Shown here in pieces: positions 1 to 12,500 of a DNA stretch of 64,000 nt (the first letter of the stretch is position 1; the number at the start of each line of letters is the position of its first letter). A model generated the notes under the pieces. The model made no database searches and was not told the DNA's origin. It saw nothing but the letters and a program-made list of their open reading frames with translations. Source of the stretch: Dipteris shenzhenensis (taxonomy: Eukaryota; Polypodiophyta; Polypodiopsida; Gleicheniales); assembly GCA_047967505.1 (NCBI GenBank), contig CM106539.1; one strand, written 5' to 3'. The translations under genes were made by a program, and so were the position numbers.

Positions 1-2046
1 AGGTGGACTTGTTCCATTTGGCCTTGATGATTCTGAGGAGGCTACCTTGGGGCTTCAAAAGCTTTGTTACGACTATGACAATAGGACAGAGGACCAAACC
101 TTTTACTTTTAAGGAGTTGGGTCCATCACTACTACAGGAAGAGGCTAGGGGGAAGCTCTATAACAATGACAAAGATGACAAGGCGTTGTTGACAAACGAT
201 TACACTGGCAAATGAAAGGGCAAGCCTAACGGTGGCAAGTCCAAGAAAGATGACTCTGATGACGAGGATGCTTCCAAGAAGAAGCAAAAGAAAAAGTGCT
301 TCTATTGTGACACGCCAGGCCATTTTGTGAAGGATTGCAGAAAGAAGAAGGCGGATTAGAAAAACAAGAGGACAGAGTCCGACTCAGATTCATAAAGTGA
401 CACAAAAGCCAAAGCTAATGCATTAATTGAAGAGTTATTCTTGGTGACATCTTCATGTGTTACTAAGGTCAGATATGCCAACCTAGAAACCACAGTGATG
501 ATGTCTGACATTGAGATGTGGGTCGACGAGGAGTCAGAAACCTTTGTGAAGGTGAAGGATAGCATGGAGTGCTTGGTATCTTCTAGGTGTGTGGTTGTTG
601 ATACTCACACGAGGATGGATTCCATGGAGTGCCCTAGGGTTTCATGTTCAAATGGTTGCTACTTTTAGAAGGGGACAGTATAGGATTACACAGGCTATTG
701 GTATGTGCCTCGATGAGGTGCATGGTTTGCTTTCATAGTAAGCACACAAGTAGTACGACAATCTAGTACGTACTTGATGTTCTTCATTTGAGCCTTTATA
801 GCATGCTGTGGAGAGACTTTGCTCTTCATTTGTCTTAGGTAATGCGAGATTGGAAGGAATTGGCCTTCTTCGAAGGTAGAAGGGAAAGTGTGGGTGCTTC
901 TTCAAATCTTGGACACATATTCCTGGAAGGTGATGGACAAAGTGTACTAGAGCCAGAAGAGTACTTGCTTGAGAGCTCAGTGAGAGTTCGTGGTCCGGTT
1001 ATCTAGAGATATTTATTGGTTATGGACCTTGACACGGGTTGAAACAGACCCTCAAAGCATGGTGCCTGGAAGACTCCAGATTGTTCCCTCATTATGAGGG
1101 GGACAACTGGAAGATTGTTCACTAATTATGAGGGGGACAACTTGAAGATTGTGATGGATGGATTGCTCGAATTCGGTGGTGGTGCCAAGAGTGCTACCAG
1201 AGATGGACCTATTTACCAGGATGGTGTGCAAAAGCGAAACCAGACTTGGTGGAGCAGGAGTCACTGGATGAAAATCCACAAAAAGATTTTGACATCGAAG
1301 AGTTTCAAAGGACTACGACCGGGAAGTTACTAGAGCATCGTCATTTTGACGCGTTGGTATTGTGCCGAGATGTGTCTGGTGAGAGGGGTTGTTCGAAACA
1401 TCACCTCCCCATCTATAAGCCCCCATATGAGGAGGGCCTCAAGGATGGCCACGTGGGCAGCAAGATGGCTCCCATGGGGACAGAGATCAGAGAAAGAAAG
1501 AAGAAGCCATGGTGGCTGCAACAAATAGACAGAAAGTTGGCTATGGAGGCCTATTGGCTTGTCAAAGGATTGTTTGGAGCAGGACCAAATGGTGGAGAAT
1601 ACCTAAGAGATATGCTACTGAAAGATGAGCCCTGTGGCATTGCTTGTGGGCAGGTATATGACCTGCACAGAGCTTGCAAGTGGCGCAGCACAAATGACAG
1701 GTGGACAACAGAGGAGCAGGCCTGACTAGACTAGCTGGTTGGCTAGATACAGCCAACCAACTAGGCCTAGTTGAAGGGCCAATGAAGGCTCGAACCTGCA
1801 TGAAGAAATGGGGCACTCAACCCAAATTTTGGACTCCCTTATAGGGCTGGTTTTGCAATAGACTAGTTAGCCTGTTTGGGTCGTCCAGAATGATGCTACT
1901 GGTCAGTTTTTTGGAGCAATCCTTGGGCCTATATAAAGAGGCCATTGGGCTTCATTCATTCATCCAATAGAGAAACAATTCAGGGAGCTAAAGTAGTAGC
2001 ATATCAACCACCTGTGGGCCTCTATCTAGAAGGAGACAAGTGGGCA
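1..2046 (+). mobile_element. Family A gag-only Copia-like element, truncated copy A1
   Basis: The 3' part of an LTR element closely related to the complete copy at 18394-22635 but in the opposite orientation. The internal part carries decayed gag and the zinc knuckle, then the same downstream segment. A polypurine tract (GTGAGAGGGG) precedes an LTR that starts TGTTCGAAAC at 1390 and contains TATATAAAGAGG near 1930, as in the complete copy's LTR. The window edge cuts the 5' side, and the LTR's 3' end is lost where element B begins near 2047. No protease, integrase or reverse transcriptase is present. Confidence 0.75.
3..668 (+). pseudogene. gag relic of element A1, with CCHC zinc knuckle
   Basis: The first 70 codons match the C-terminal half of the A3 gag (HLALMILRRLPWGFKSF, RTKPFTFKELGPSLLQEEA). 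An in-frame TGA at 212-214 falls exactly where A3 also has TGA. Reading on in frame gives the knuckle CFYCDTPGHFVKDC (CX2CX4HX4C) near 298-345, then further stops, then [20 protein letters not shown], shared with A3. The 5' end lies outside the window. Confidence 0.72.
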
Positions 2047-4438
2047 AAATGGAAAGCAAATGAAAGAACAAATGCTAGGCAATGATAACCAAAATACTCA
2101 CATGATATAAAGCTTGATTTTGACTGATGTGACACTAGACAAGTACAGCTCTTATATAAGGGCACACACACACATATGAACACCTATGCATATGGGATAA
2201 CTCCCAATATGACACGTGGCATTTATAGGACACGCTAGACTAGAACTCACACTAGAACACACTAGAACACACATTTTTGACTCACTTTGGCTTCATATTC
2301 CAACACCCCCCATGAAGGCAAGGTGAGAGACTACTGGAATGGAACCAAGAACAGAACATGACAATGACAGTCATCAAAATTGTGCATGCCGGTCTAGAAC
2401 TAGACATGGCTCCCACACAATCTCAAAGGCAAGTGAGCATGGCTCAGAGGCTAGTGAGCATAACATAGAAAGATCATCTAGCATGGCTCAGAGGCTCATC
2501 ACACATGGATGCATGATCAACTCAGAGGTCTAGGAGACCAATGCACCAACATCTTGGAATTCATATGCCAGGCCTGATAACTAGACCCTATCAATGCCAA
2601 TATATGGCTCCCACAGTACATCCCCCTCTTGACTTCACGGACTAACTAGAAACATGGAGTCACACACCATAAAAGAAATACATCATTTAAGGAGGACAAT
2701 CCAAAGCAGAGGACCTTTATTAACCAACACACATGATATATTTTCATTCATTTTGGGGGACAACCCAGGGCAAAGTACCCTTAGACACAAACATAAAGTA
2801 GTAAAATATAGATTTCATTCATTTTATGCATAGCAAGGGCAGAGAACCCATGTGCCCGAAGTAGCTACTGCACAAGAGTGCTCATCTCGCATGTCAATGG
2901 AGTATGTCGATGAAGCGCATGGCAAGGATGCCCCGAATAATGTGTCGATGTCGGTCATGGGAGCAACCACAAAGGGAGATCATGGCATGACTCTCATTGT
3001 GCCGATCGGAGACTCACCAAGAGCGCAAGGAGAGCCTCAAAATTGAGCAATAATGCTCAAGGGAGCAAAATCCCAAATAAAAGTACCAAAAAAATGAGGG
3101 ATTTACATGAATTCGGTGGAATTCCCAAAAGATTTACATGCAGGGGACTTCCATAATGCCAAAGGGCAAGAAAATTCAGAAAAGCCCTAAAATTGCAAAA
3201 TTAGCGTTTAGCAAAAAATTAGGGTTTCATTTATTTTATTTTATTTTTTTTAATTGGGGCTTTTTGAAATTTTCTCCAGGAATGGGTTCTAACAATCTTT
3301 AGGATTCCTCACATCACAACAAAACTGAAATTTTTTTGGATTTTTAGCAGAAATTGTCAAAAAAATGAAATTTAAGACGATGCAGCTCCAAAAACACTTT
3401 AGCAGCACCCGAAAACACTCCCAAGCAGGTCACCCAGCTGGAGGGAAGCCCTTGAAGATGAAAAATTGCTGGAAATTGCTATAGGACGTTGATTTTGGAC
3501 ATGGCTTCTCTTGACAAAGGTAACATGCGATTGCAAGAGCTATGGTGTGCGATTATCTCACGCAATGCCAAGACAGAGGAGTTCAGAATCTCACAAGGCA
3601 AACAATATCTATAGCGGCTAATAGGAGCAGGTCCATGCATGTGTGCAACTTAGCAGATTTGACAATTGATTCTTGGTAACAGTAGTGCGTAGATGTGTTT
3701 CACACGTAGGTAGAATTAGCTCCTCTTAGCAACCACACGAACTAGTTCCACGTAGCAACGACGTGTAGCTCCACGTAGCAATATCAGCAACAACGAGGTC
3801 TCCACAAATCAGCTCTACATGTGCTCTTTACACTACGCAGCTACAACGTTGGTGCTCCAATGATAGTAGCTGCAAGCGATTGGGACGCAACTCCATCATC
3901 GCACGTACAACGTTGTCAAACAGCCCGGAGAAGTCAAGTGCCAGAGAGACCAACGTTGAAGGAGAGCATCTTCGACAGTAAGGCTCGAGAAGAAGAGGGA
4001 GTGCTCAAGGAAGAAAAGAGGAGAGGTCAAGTGGAGGAGAGGACCTTCCAAGGAGGAGGGAGTGGAGCTAGCCTCTCCATAGGTCTGAGATGGGCTTCAA
4101 GGCCTCCTCATTCCTTGAGGAAAGCTAGCTCTGATACCATATGAAGAGACACGCGGTAGGAGAATGCCAAGCTAACTAGGAACGGAATGGAAATATGGAA
4201 ATCATAAAATGGAAAGCAAATGAAAGAACAAGTGCTAGGCGATGATAACCAAAATACTCACATGATATAAAGCTTGATGTTGACTGATGTGACACTAGAC
4301 AAGTACGGCTCTTATATAAGAGCACACACACACATATGAACACCTATGCATATGGGATAGCTCCCAACATGACACGTGGCATCCATAGGACACACTAGAA
4401 CACACATTTTTGACTCACTTTGGCTTCATATTCCAACA
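2047..4438 (-). mobile_element. Family B short LTR element without coding capacity
   Basis: Two direct repeats share about 240-260 bp: left about 2047-2305, right 4142-4438. The right one is the 5' LTR on the minus strand, beginning TGTTGGAATATG and ending CTTCA. It is followed after two bases by TGGTATCAGAGCTAG, a primer site for initiator tRNA-Met (4125-4139). The left LTR lacks its last ~65 bp. The ~1.8 kb between holds no recognisable protein, so it fits a TRIM/LARD-like non-autonomous element. Its PBS context and a ~300 bp internal segment match element D, suggesting a gag-less derivative of D. Confidence 0.72.
4125..4139 (-). other. Primer-binding site of element B
   Basis: TGGTATCAGAGCTAG on the minus strand, two bases after the 5' LTR; complementary to the 3' end of initiator tRNA-Met, as in plant Copia elements. 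Confidence 0.7.
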
Positions 4439-4915
4439 ATCCCTACATTTCTATGAGCGCATGGCTCCAACCGAGATCTGCAAGTCTAACTAGCCATAGG
4501 CATTCAAGCACCTATTTAAGGCTCCCACAACATGATTCTGTTTTATGGTCTCTACGTGAACCTAACATGTGCACAAACCCGTAACACGCATCTATGATTC
4601 CACCCCAAATATCAGAAGATCTACTTGTGGTCAAAAGGAACAGAAGATGGACTTATAAGAGCAACTTTGCACTTAAAGCAATTCAAGGAAGGGCACCACC
4701 AAGAGTATTTGACTCAATAGGGGAAACTCTTCATGGTTATAAAGGCAATTCACAAAGCATTGGAGATGCTTTCTTTGTTTTGACAATGGCACAAAATGTC
4801 TTATCAAATGTGTACAAGTTTGGTTGCACCATAAGAGAGTTGTACAATCCAAGCAAAATCATAGCAATAAGTTCCAAAATAAGAAGAATGTTTAAAATCT
4901 CTTCACCAATAACTA
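4439..4915. other. Spacer with one unassigned 108-codon ORF
   Basis: No repeat partner was seen in the window. A plus-strand ORF at 4594-4920 (MIPPQISEDLLVVKRNRRWT...) resembles nothing I recognise and ends inside the tandem repeat that follows. I do not call it a gene. Confidence 0.35.
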
Positions 4916-5345
4916 TTTAGAGAGCTTTGATAGCTTCCCATCAAAACCAACGTGCTTATTTAAGCACATTATGAGATGAGATTTGATTTGCACATCTCAA
5001 TTTCAAAAGCTTAGTTTCACTCAAGTAAACAAACATGGTTCAAGACGTTCTGTACATTATTCTATATTATTTAGAGAGCTTTGATAGCTTCTCATCAAAA
5101 CTGATAGCTTCTCATCAAAACCAAGGTGCTTATTTAAGCACATTATGAGACGAGATTTGCACATCTTAATTTTAAAAGCTTGGTTTCACTCAAGTACATT
5201 ATTTAGAGAGATTTGATAGCTTCTCATCAAAACCAAGATGCTTATCTAAGCACATTATGAGACGAGATTTGCACATCCTAATTTCAAAAGCTTGGTTTCA
5301 CTCAAGTAGACAAACATGGTTTAAGACCTTCTGTACATTATAACA
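4916..5345 (+). repeat. Tandem repeat, three units of about 130-150 bp
   Basis: Three successive units begin TTTAGAGAG(C/A)TTTGATAGC and include TTATTTAAGCACATTATGAGA and TTTCACTCAAGTA, starting near 4916, 5068 and 5200. The middle unit carries a small internal duplication of GATAGCTTCTCATCAAAAC and lacks the AAACATGGTT segment. The units are AT-rich. Confidence 0.85.
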
Positions 5346-5799
5346 TATGCACTCATTCCACATGAACTCCAAAAGTTAGGTTTGAAATCCCTCAAATGTG
5401 TCTTTCCAAGCTATAATAATGCATACTCTCTCTTTGATCCAACGAAAAGAAAACTCATCATTTCAAGTAAGGTTTGTCATTTATGAGACATCATATTTTG
5501 ATTAGCTTACAATACTTTTAATAGCACTATCTTTGAATCCAAACATTCAAACAATTAACAAAGCTAATTGTCTAGCTCAGTTAGAAAGTGTTTAGTCCAT
5601 TGCGATTATACAGAGCAAAACCAAAGCAAATTTCTCAAGTAGAATTGATATTGTACCCACCCTTGTCATTGTTGATATACCAGATCCACTGCCACCACGG
5701 TCAAAAGGCTTTCTCATCATTGAAAGGACTAAGAAAGATGGACCTACAAAAGAAATTTTACATTGATGGCTAGAGTAATCGAAATAGAAGTCAGCCAAC

Positions 5800-6372
5800 A
5801 GGATTTAAAGAAGCAATACAAGTTCTAGAATGGCAACAAGCACTGGATGAAGAGTACAATGCTCTTATCAAATCTAACATAAACTTTGACAAATTTACCT
5901 AGAGAGAAAACCCCCATAGGCTGCAAATGGGTTTACAAAGCCATAAATTATTGGCAAGGGATGTTGAAGAATATGGAACACTATGACAAGACCTTTACAC
6001 CAATTGCAAAGATGACCACTATTAGAACATCATCAATATAATGATTTCCTTTGCTTCACACTTTCATTGGTTTGTCCATCAAATGGATGTTCAGAATGCT
6101 TTTCTTAATGGATATTTGATTATAAATTCTATATGACACAACCAAGGTGTGTTATCAAAGGAATGGAAAAAAGGTCTTCAAGTTGCCAAATTCCCTTTAT
6201 GGGTTGAAACAACTACCATGTGCACTGAATGCAAGAATTCACGATTATTTCCTTGCTCCATGTTTTCAACCCCCACATATTATCTCATCACTAAATGGGG
6301 AGTTTGCTTGTAAGGGCATGCAATTGGGGCTTCAAAATGCAGACCGTAAACCTTTCAATGGTTCATGAAGGA
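5800..6372 (+). pseudogene. Copia reverse transcriptase relic
   Basis: Read through stops and shifts, this gives WQQALDEEYNALIKSNI, IGCKWVYKAIN, HYDKTFTPIAKMTTIRT, WFVHQMDVQNAFLNG and VFKLPNSLYGLKQLP, the ordered N-terminal blocks of Copia RVT_2. The segment between KWVYK and the DYDETFAPVAK block is shortened. The catalytic YVDD block is missing because the sequence passes into Gypsy-like sequence. Long dead. Confidence 0.75.
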
Positions 6373-6870
6373 CACCTTTAGGAAATATCTTATTGAGTTC
6401 TTGGCCATCTACTTGGATGACTTATACTTTGTGTGACCCAAGGCGCTCAAATGCTACGTCTACATGAGTTTTTCATGAATGTCAAGAAACATGTCCTACA
6501 AAAAGTGTATTTTGTGTGGCTATTGAGTCATCTTATTCGATTGAGAAGACAAAGATCAAGGCCATTACAACGAAGCCCAAGCGCACTAAGTTCTGATAGT
6601 TAACTTGTTCGTAAGGTTTATAAGCTTCTGTCGTTAGTTCATTTGAGCGCACACGAAAGAAATCCCGATTATGTGTGGACTGCATTCAAACCACACCCAT
6701 TTTATGACAACGAGGTGGAATGCTATTTTCGTATGCATGTGGATGCCTCTCATTATATCATAGGAATCATCTTGGCCCAACCAAAAGAATGAGTGGATTA
6801 CCCCAAAGATATAACGAGTCCAACATAGGACAAAGCGAAATTTCTTCATTACTTTTCTTTATTATAGCCC
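6373..6870 (+). pseudogene. Gypsy RT / RNase H relic
   Basis: FRKYLIEFLAIYLDDLYF near 6380-6440 resembles the catalytic block of Ty3/Gypsy RT. RMHVDASHYIIGIILAQPKE near 6735-6790 matches the RNase H start (VDAS...GxxLxQ). Stops and shifts interrupt every frame. Joined directly to a Copia relic, so this is a patchwork of old insertions. Confidence 0.6.
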
Positions 6871-8274
6871 TTTCTGAGAAGTAATAGGATTAAATTACTA
6901 AATCACGAGATAAATGCAATCTTGTGCAACGACTAACAAAATTAAGAAGTAATCACTCCACATCAAGTCAATGTGAGGCATTCGTATAAGATTAAACAAA
7001 GCATACTCAAGTAGTTGTCGTTATCAACATCTAAACCTAAAGAAGATTGACGATCCAAGAAACTGCAATAGCTTCCATTGGCTGTACAATTAAGTTCACA
7101 AAACTCTCTAGGATGCATTCCTCCACCAAATGAAATTGGATCTTTGTACATAAAATCCTTAAAGTTTGGAATGTTTGGAACACATAAGGCATCTATGAAT
7201 CTTGTAACCTGACTAAGTTTATGAAGACCAATTGGATAAGTCTCACAATCAATTGTTTCATAAACTCACACTTCAGTAAAAATGTAGAAGTTTGATCAAA
7301 AAACAGCACAATTCGTGCCCATCAGAAAGCCAATGCTTTGTTGAAATAAAGAATCTCTTAGAGTTACGAACTCTCTAGAAGAATGTTTAACCAACAAAGG
7401 ACATCTTCAGCATCTATAACTTTTGTACACCTTTCTTTTTCAAATCAAGGTCTTGCTTTTTAGATTTCATCCAACAAAAATCAAAATGCAAAAGACTGAT
7501 TTTTCGACTCTTCAAACTTTGAATCTATCTTTTATTTATCTGTAATTGAAAACTTGTGAAACAAGCTTTCGAATGGGTGACTTCGAATCTTCCAAATCTA
7601 TCTTAGTGAGATGACTCACTCATCAATAAGCCCTAAAATGTTTCTCAGTTTCAATACACAAGCAAGAAATTCTTGCATGTGTGCATGCAGCCTCAACAAA
7701 TGCAAACAACACGGAAACTGATCAAAATGCCACTCTTTAAACCTTTGAACTAAAGTTTAAAGTGTGAACAGTCCTGTTGCCAGTCCCTTGACCTGTTTAT
7801 ACGAATTATGGCTTGTGCTCGTTCAATCACTTGGCACAAGTTATCCATACCCCCTTTATATAAAGATGTAAGAATCATACAGGTTACCCTGTTGTAAAGA
7901 AGAAGTTAAGACAGACAGCCAAGCCCTTCACGAATGAAAGAATACCTGTAGGAGACAATGGTATGCTGTTTCATTTTGTTCATTGATGTCAAACCAGGTG
8001 AAATGGTTCCGGGAATTGATATCTGCAAGGATTGCTGCTTACTGCACACTTCAGCAAATGGCTCCAAAGGCTTGGCTCATTACGGCATACTTGCAGCCGC
8101 AATCCATTCCTTTGGAACGTCAGCCAGTTAACCCAATAAAGCCATGATAAATTTTCCCAATCGCTACAACACAGGAGAAACATTGGTAAAGTGCACTGTT
8201 GAACTTGAATGTACCAGAAATAAGGTACCACCAGCTTAGTAAGCAAACGATCCAGGCAAGCAATCACACCACTG
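6871..8274. other. Non-coding region downstream of the PAT gene, probably including its 3' UTR
   Basis: AT-rich, with no coding match on either strand. The PAT stop codon is at 8275-8277 and transcription runs leftward, so the 3' UTR must lie in the right part of this segment. No clear polyadenylation signal could be chosen. Confidence 0.45.
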
Positions 8275-9549
8275 TCAAGATGAAGTGAACTGTGAAAACA
8301 TTGGATTTGTTTGCATGGATCGAGGAGCAAAAACAGGAGACTGAGACCGGACAGCTGATCCACGTATTGAACTGTTTTCCTGAGTCCCTTGCCTGGGCAA
8401 GACAACACTCCTGCTAGCTGCAGGACTCAGAGGGTTATCAGTGTTTGAAATTGGTGAATTTTCCTTTCTGGTGCTCCCTGGTACTGGCATGCTGAGAGGT
8501 CCCCCAAAGAAGATTGAAGTACCAGTGTAGAGAAGGTTTTCTGATGAAATACGTGAGGCTGGTCCACTAGACTGAGCACTAAATAGGATTTCAGAAGGCG
8601 AGGCATGACCAGTGTCTCCCTCTACCGAGCTAGAGTTCTCTAAAGCTCCCGTGGATGATGCCTCAGGATTAACCCAGGGCTGGCTTGAAAAAAGATTTGA
8701 TGTTCTAATGAGGTGATTCCTGTTGGGTACAGAGATGAACCTACCTGCTGCACGATCCCAGTAAACTGCAGTCCTGCTTTCCCTTGTATTGCTGCTAGCC
8801 TGATCCTGCCTTGCTTGGACATCAACCACAATGGTATCGCTCCTTTGCAGATCATCCACACTCTCTCCAGCACTTGAACCTTCATACCCATCGCTGACAG
8901 GAGTGGTGCCAATCCAGGATGGGTGCTCAATAGATGACACGGAGAGTCTAGTGGTATGATATATTGGTAAACTGTGCCTAGGATTAGCCGAGTCAACCAT
9001 TGCTGATGAGGATCCCTCCACAGGATTGCCTGTAGCTTTCAGTCGTGGGACCACACCTGTGTTCCCAAACCGTCTTTCTAATGGAAGAGGGCTCAGTGCA
9101 GCTGATGTATTAGCAGTGGTGTGGCCTGGGCTGCTCAAACTGCTTCTACTTAATGTCCCTGCATCCCCTTCATCCTTGCTGGTGGCTCGGCTGGGAGGAT
9201 ATGCTGTCTTGGGCGAGTATCCTATATCCTGCCTCACTCCCCTTCTGCTGCCCATCTGTCCATAATCTGCACTCATACTACTTCGAGTACTTACATTGCT
9301 ACTAGACATATACTCGATTTCTGTAGTCCCCAAGTCACATGATCCTATAGGGCGAAGTATAGATGAGCTTTCTCTGGCTTTTGTCGCTGCTTGGGCAGCC
9401 ACACTTGGGTTCAGCTTTGCCAGTTTCCATGCACTGATTCTGACTGCACGCTTCTGTGATCTGTTTTCAGTCCTCCCATGTGCAATCCTGGCATCTGGAT
9501 CAACAGTCGATGGAACCGGACCTAGACCCAAGTGTGGAACCACCTCATC
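8275..9549 (-). CDS. PAT exon 9 (C-terminal tail)
   Basis: 424 codons plus TGA, starting [20 protein letters not shown] after an AACAG acceptor. It includes [20 protein letters not shown], a block shared by plant PATs, then a low-complexity Ser/Thr/Pro tail ending FSQFTSS. It is open throughout, so I treat it as one exon. Confidence 0.85.
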   Translation of the reverse strand, partial: DEVVPHLGLGPVPSTVDPDARIAHGRTENRSQKRAVRISAWKLAKLNPSVAAQAATKARESSSILRPIGSCDLGTTEIEYMSSSNVSTRSSMSADYGQMGSRRGVRQDIGYSPKTAYPPSRATSKDEGDAGTLSRSSLSSPGHTTANTSAALSPLPLERRFGNTGVVPRLKATGNPVEGSSSAMVDSANPRHSLPIYHTTRLSVSSIEHPSWIGTTPVSDGYEGSSAGESVDDLQRSDTIVVDVQARQDQASSNTRESRTAVYWDRAAGRFISVPNRNHLIRTSNLFSSQPWVNPEASSTGALENSSSVEGDTGHASPSEILFSAQSSGPASRISSENLLYTGTSIFFGGPLSMPVPGSTRKENSPISNTDNPLSPAASRSVVLPRQGTQENSSIRGSAVRSQSPVFAPRSMQTNPMFSQFTSS

Positions 9550-12500
9550 CTGTTTTGAATCATCAGGGGAAAAAAGAACACGTTATTAATGACAGGAACC
9601 AAGAAGTATAATCCAAATGAAACAAAAACATCCTTTTGAAGTCTCCACTGCAAATTCAAATCCTTGGATCCCATCAGTCCCCAACTCAAACTTAATCCTC
9701 CTAATCTTTGATGTCAAATGACTCTGGGATAAGCTTGATAAGTAATGGTACTTCACCGGATGCTCAACAAACACCCTTGGTGGAGTGCACCAGGCTCCCC
9801 TGTATTGTAGACCAAGTGAACTAGAACCACTCAATCCTGTTGCTGTTGAACTTGTTGGAGAAGATGGTACACTTTGCTGCTCTGCATCTGGATTTGCTTG
9901 AGGCTCACTCTGTGCTCGCATAGCTACCACATATTCATAGGTTGTGATTCCCTGCAAAATAAGAAGCCATTGAGATTGACTGCTGCATATTCCAGATTTT
10001 TCATCAACCCAAACTCTCCAACCTTTTCATTCTATACGCAATCTAGCGGACCATGGCAAACTTTAGAACCAAAACACCTTTCGGATAAGTATGATGTGGA
10101 AGAAGAACAACTCTCCTAGAGGTACAGAAGCCAATAAAGGAACCATTGTACATAGTGCCTGCAATCAATAAGAACCAAATATTGAGCTGACCAAGACCAT
10201 AACCTAAAATAGAAATCAAAGCTATCATCTGGCTCATGAAAACCTACCACAACAACAGCAAATGGTGCTCTGGAGAAACCACTGCCAAGCCTATCCACAA
10301 TGTGCCTTTCAATGCCTTTCTTGTCAACAAAGCATCGAATGAACACCACCAGTCCAACACCACAATCTAGAACAAGCTGCAGATTGCAAACAGAATGAAT
10401 CCAATCATTACAATCTGCAAGAAAATTGTTGAGAAAATACAGTTATGCCTTTCAAAGAATTTCAAAGTACAACATACAAAAGAGTATCAATAAAGAAGAT
10501 GCCCTTTTCTTTAAACTTCAGGGCAGGCGTAAAGAAAGAAAGCAAGAAAGTTTATTAAAGTCTACTAAAGACCAATGGGTCTATGAGACTGATAGAAAAC
10601 CTGATACAATGAGCAAAAGGGTGGAGTGGAGCTACTAAACGAGCATCCTAACATCATCATCATCATCATCATCATCGATATCACCAGAGTCATAGTCCCC
10701 ACTAACATCATCATCATCACAGCAGATATAACCTAACCCAAATACAATACAAAACAGCACACACACGGAATGAGACGTCAAAGTATGCCCAGAGACAACA
10801 AAAAGCCCGTGATAGATCGTTGCCTGTTGTCTGGAAGTGTAGTCTGTCGTGACCTCCTGGCAACGGCTCCACGTCTCACAAGCACCACAGTAACTCCTGT
10901 CCGGTCGTACCCTGGATCTGAACATGGATGAGATGTCAGCTAGTGTGATCCATGCGTCTTCCCTCTCTGTCCAGTGTGCCGCAGTCTACGTCGCCCTACA
11001 GTACAAAGCCATAGTCTAGCACGTGGTATAAGTAAGTGAGAGTCTGGAATGCCCGCATCTAACTGCAATGGAGATGCCCCGAACTTAGCCTAAGTGATCT
11101 GATGGGGAACCCGATGGCTTACTATGGATCATCCGTGAGAAAGAGAGGGAGAGGGAGAAAGAAACAAAGAAAGAAAGTTTATTAAGGTTTGCTAAAGAAC
11201 AATGGGTCTATGAGACTGATAGAAAACCTAATACAATGAGCAAAATGGTGGAGCTACTAAGCGAGCATCCTAACCCATGCTAGAGAAAAAACATGTGTAG
11301 ACATAGTCACTGATATGATCATACAGGTCATCATAGTCATAGACATCCCTGGCATCATCATCATCATGGTAGATGCAGCCTTCAAGTTAATCATTTTGAA
11401 CATATTATGAAAATTCTTGGAAGCCACCATATTTGGGGGTAGCTTTGTGCTGTCTTAGACAAATAGGGTCCTCAACCCTTATTTTGCACAAGTTTAATAT
11501 CACCAATTCTTGTATAAACAAGCATTAAGCCAGTCTTCCAGAAAATGAGGATGGAAGCACAATAGAACCCTATACAGTGGTTGTTGGCTGACCACTGAGA
11601 ATTTCTTTACAATAGCCAGTTTGCCAACAAAATTGAGGATACTCGCACAATACTATCTGCAGACCAATGAGCAAATTTGCCTTCCAGATATCAGATTGTC
11701 ATGGCCTTCAGTTCTAGGTGCAGACATAATTGTGCTACTTGAAAGAGACTTGAAACAAAACCCCTACTACCTTTACAGAGCTTGTACCGTTGAAAATGAA
11801 GGTAGCTTCTTACAAGCAATCCTTGTTTTGAACAGTGATATAGCTGTTTGGTTTTCGATCACCCTCCAAGAAACAGGAATTCCAAAGGTGAAACCATAGA
11901 GGAATGCAAGACTTTCCTTATGATCATGTAAGTCGAGTTGATGACTTCTAGAGACACTTCGTGCATCTCATCAGTGAGCTGGAAGTTAATGCTCAAACAT
12001 GTCACCAGAGGCTTGAAAGTCTAGTAGTTAGTACTGGTACATGTACAGCTGTTACCTAAGTTGGCTTTTAGGATGGGGGATATTCCATACATGGGAAGCT
12101 TTACCATTGAAGGAGATCATTGTCCCTGTATTCTGTCACGATCTGTGACGTATTCCTTTCTCTATTTCTAGACTTATGGATTGTTTGATGAATGGACACT
12201 TGTGGAAGGGTATGCCCTTTCGACGGGACACTTCCTATGAGGCACAACCCTTCACAAGAGACACTCTATTGAAGAGACTCCTATTGTAATGTACCCTATC
12301 ATCAAAGGTCACACCCTTCACAAGGGGTACATGCCTCTTCATGCACATACACTTTGGAGTACACACCTTTTCATGTGTATGTCAAAGATAGAACTGCCAA
12401 ATGGGAGATGGGACCTGAGGCATGAATGTACCTCTGGAGCATATCCATGATCCACTATTCATAGCCTATCACCCCAGTCATCCTCTGTCTTGGATGGGTA

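Noticed and set aside
7989-8408. 139-codon minus-strand ORF
   Set aside because: It overlaps PAT exon 9 in another frame and has no domain; the PAT tail explains the region.
8640-9589. Overlapping ORFs on both strands at 8640-8996, 9026-9265 and 9296-9589
   Set aside because: Shadows of PAT exon 9 in other frames.
10635-10925. Acidic Asp-rich ORF
   Set aside because: Produced by (TCA)n read on the minus strand; it lies in intron 5 with repeat R2 overlapping its edge.
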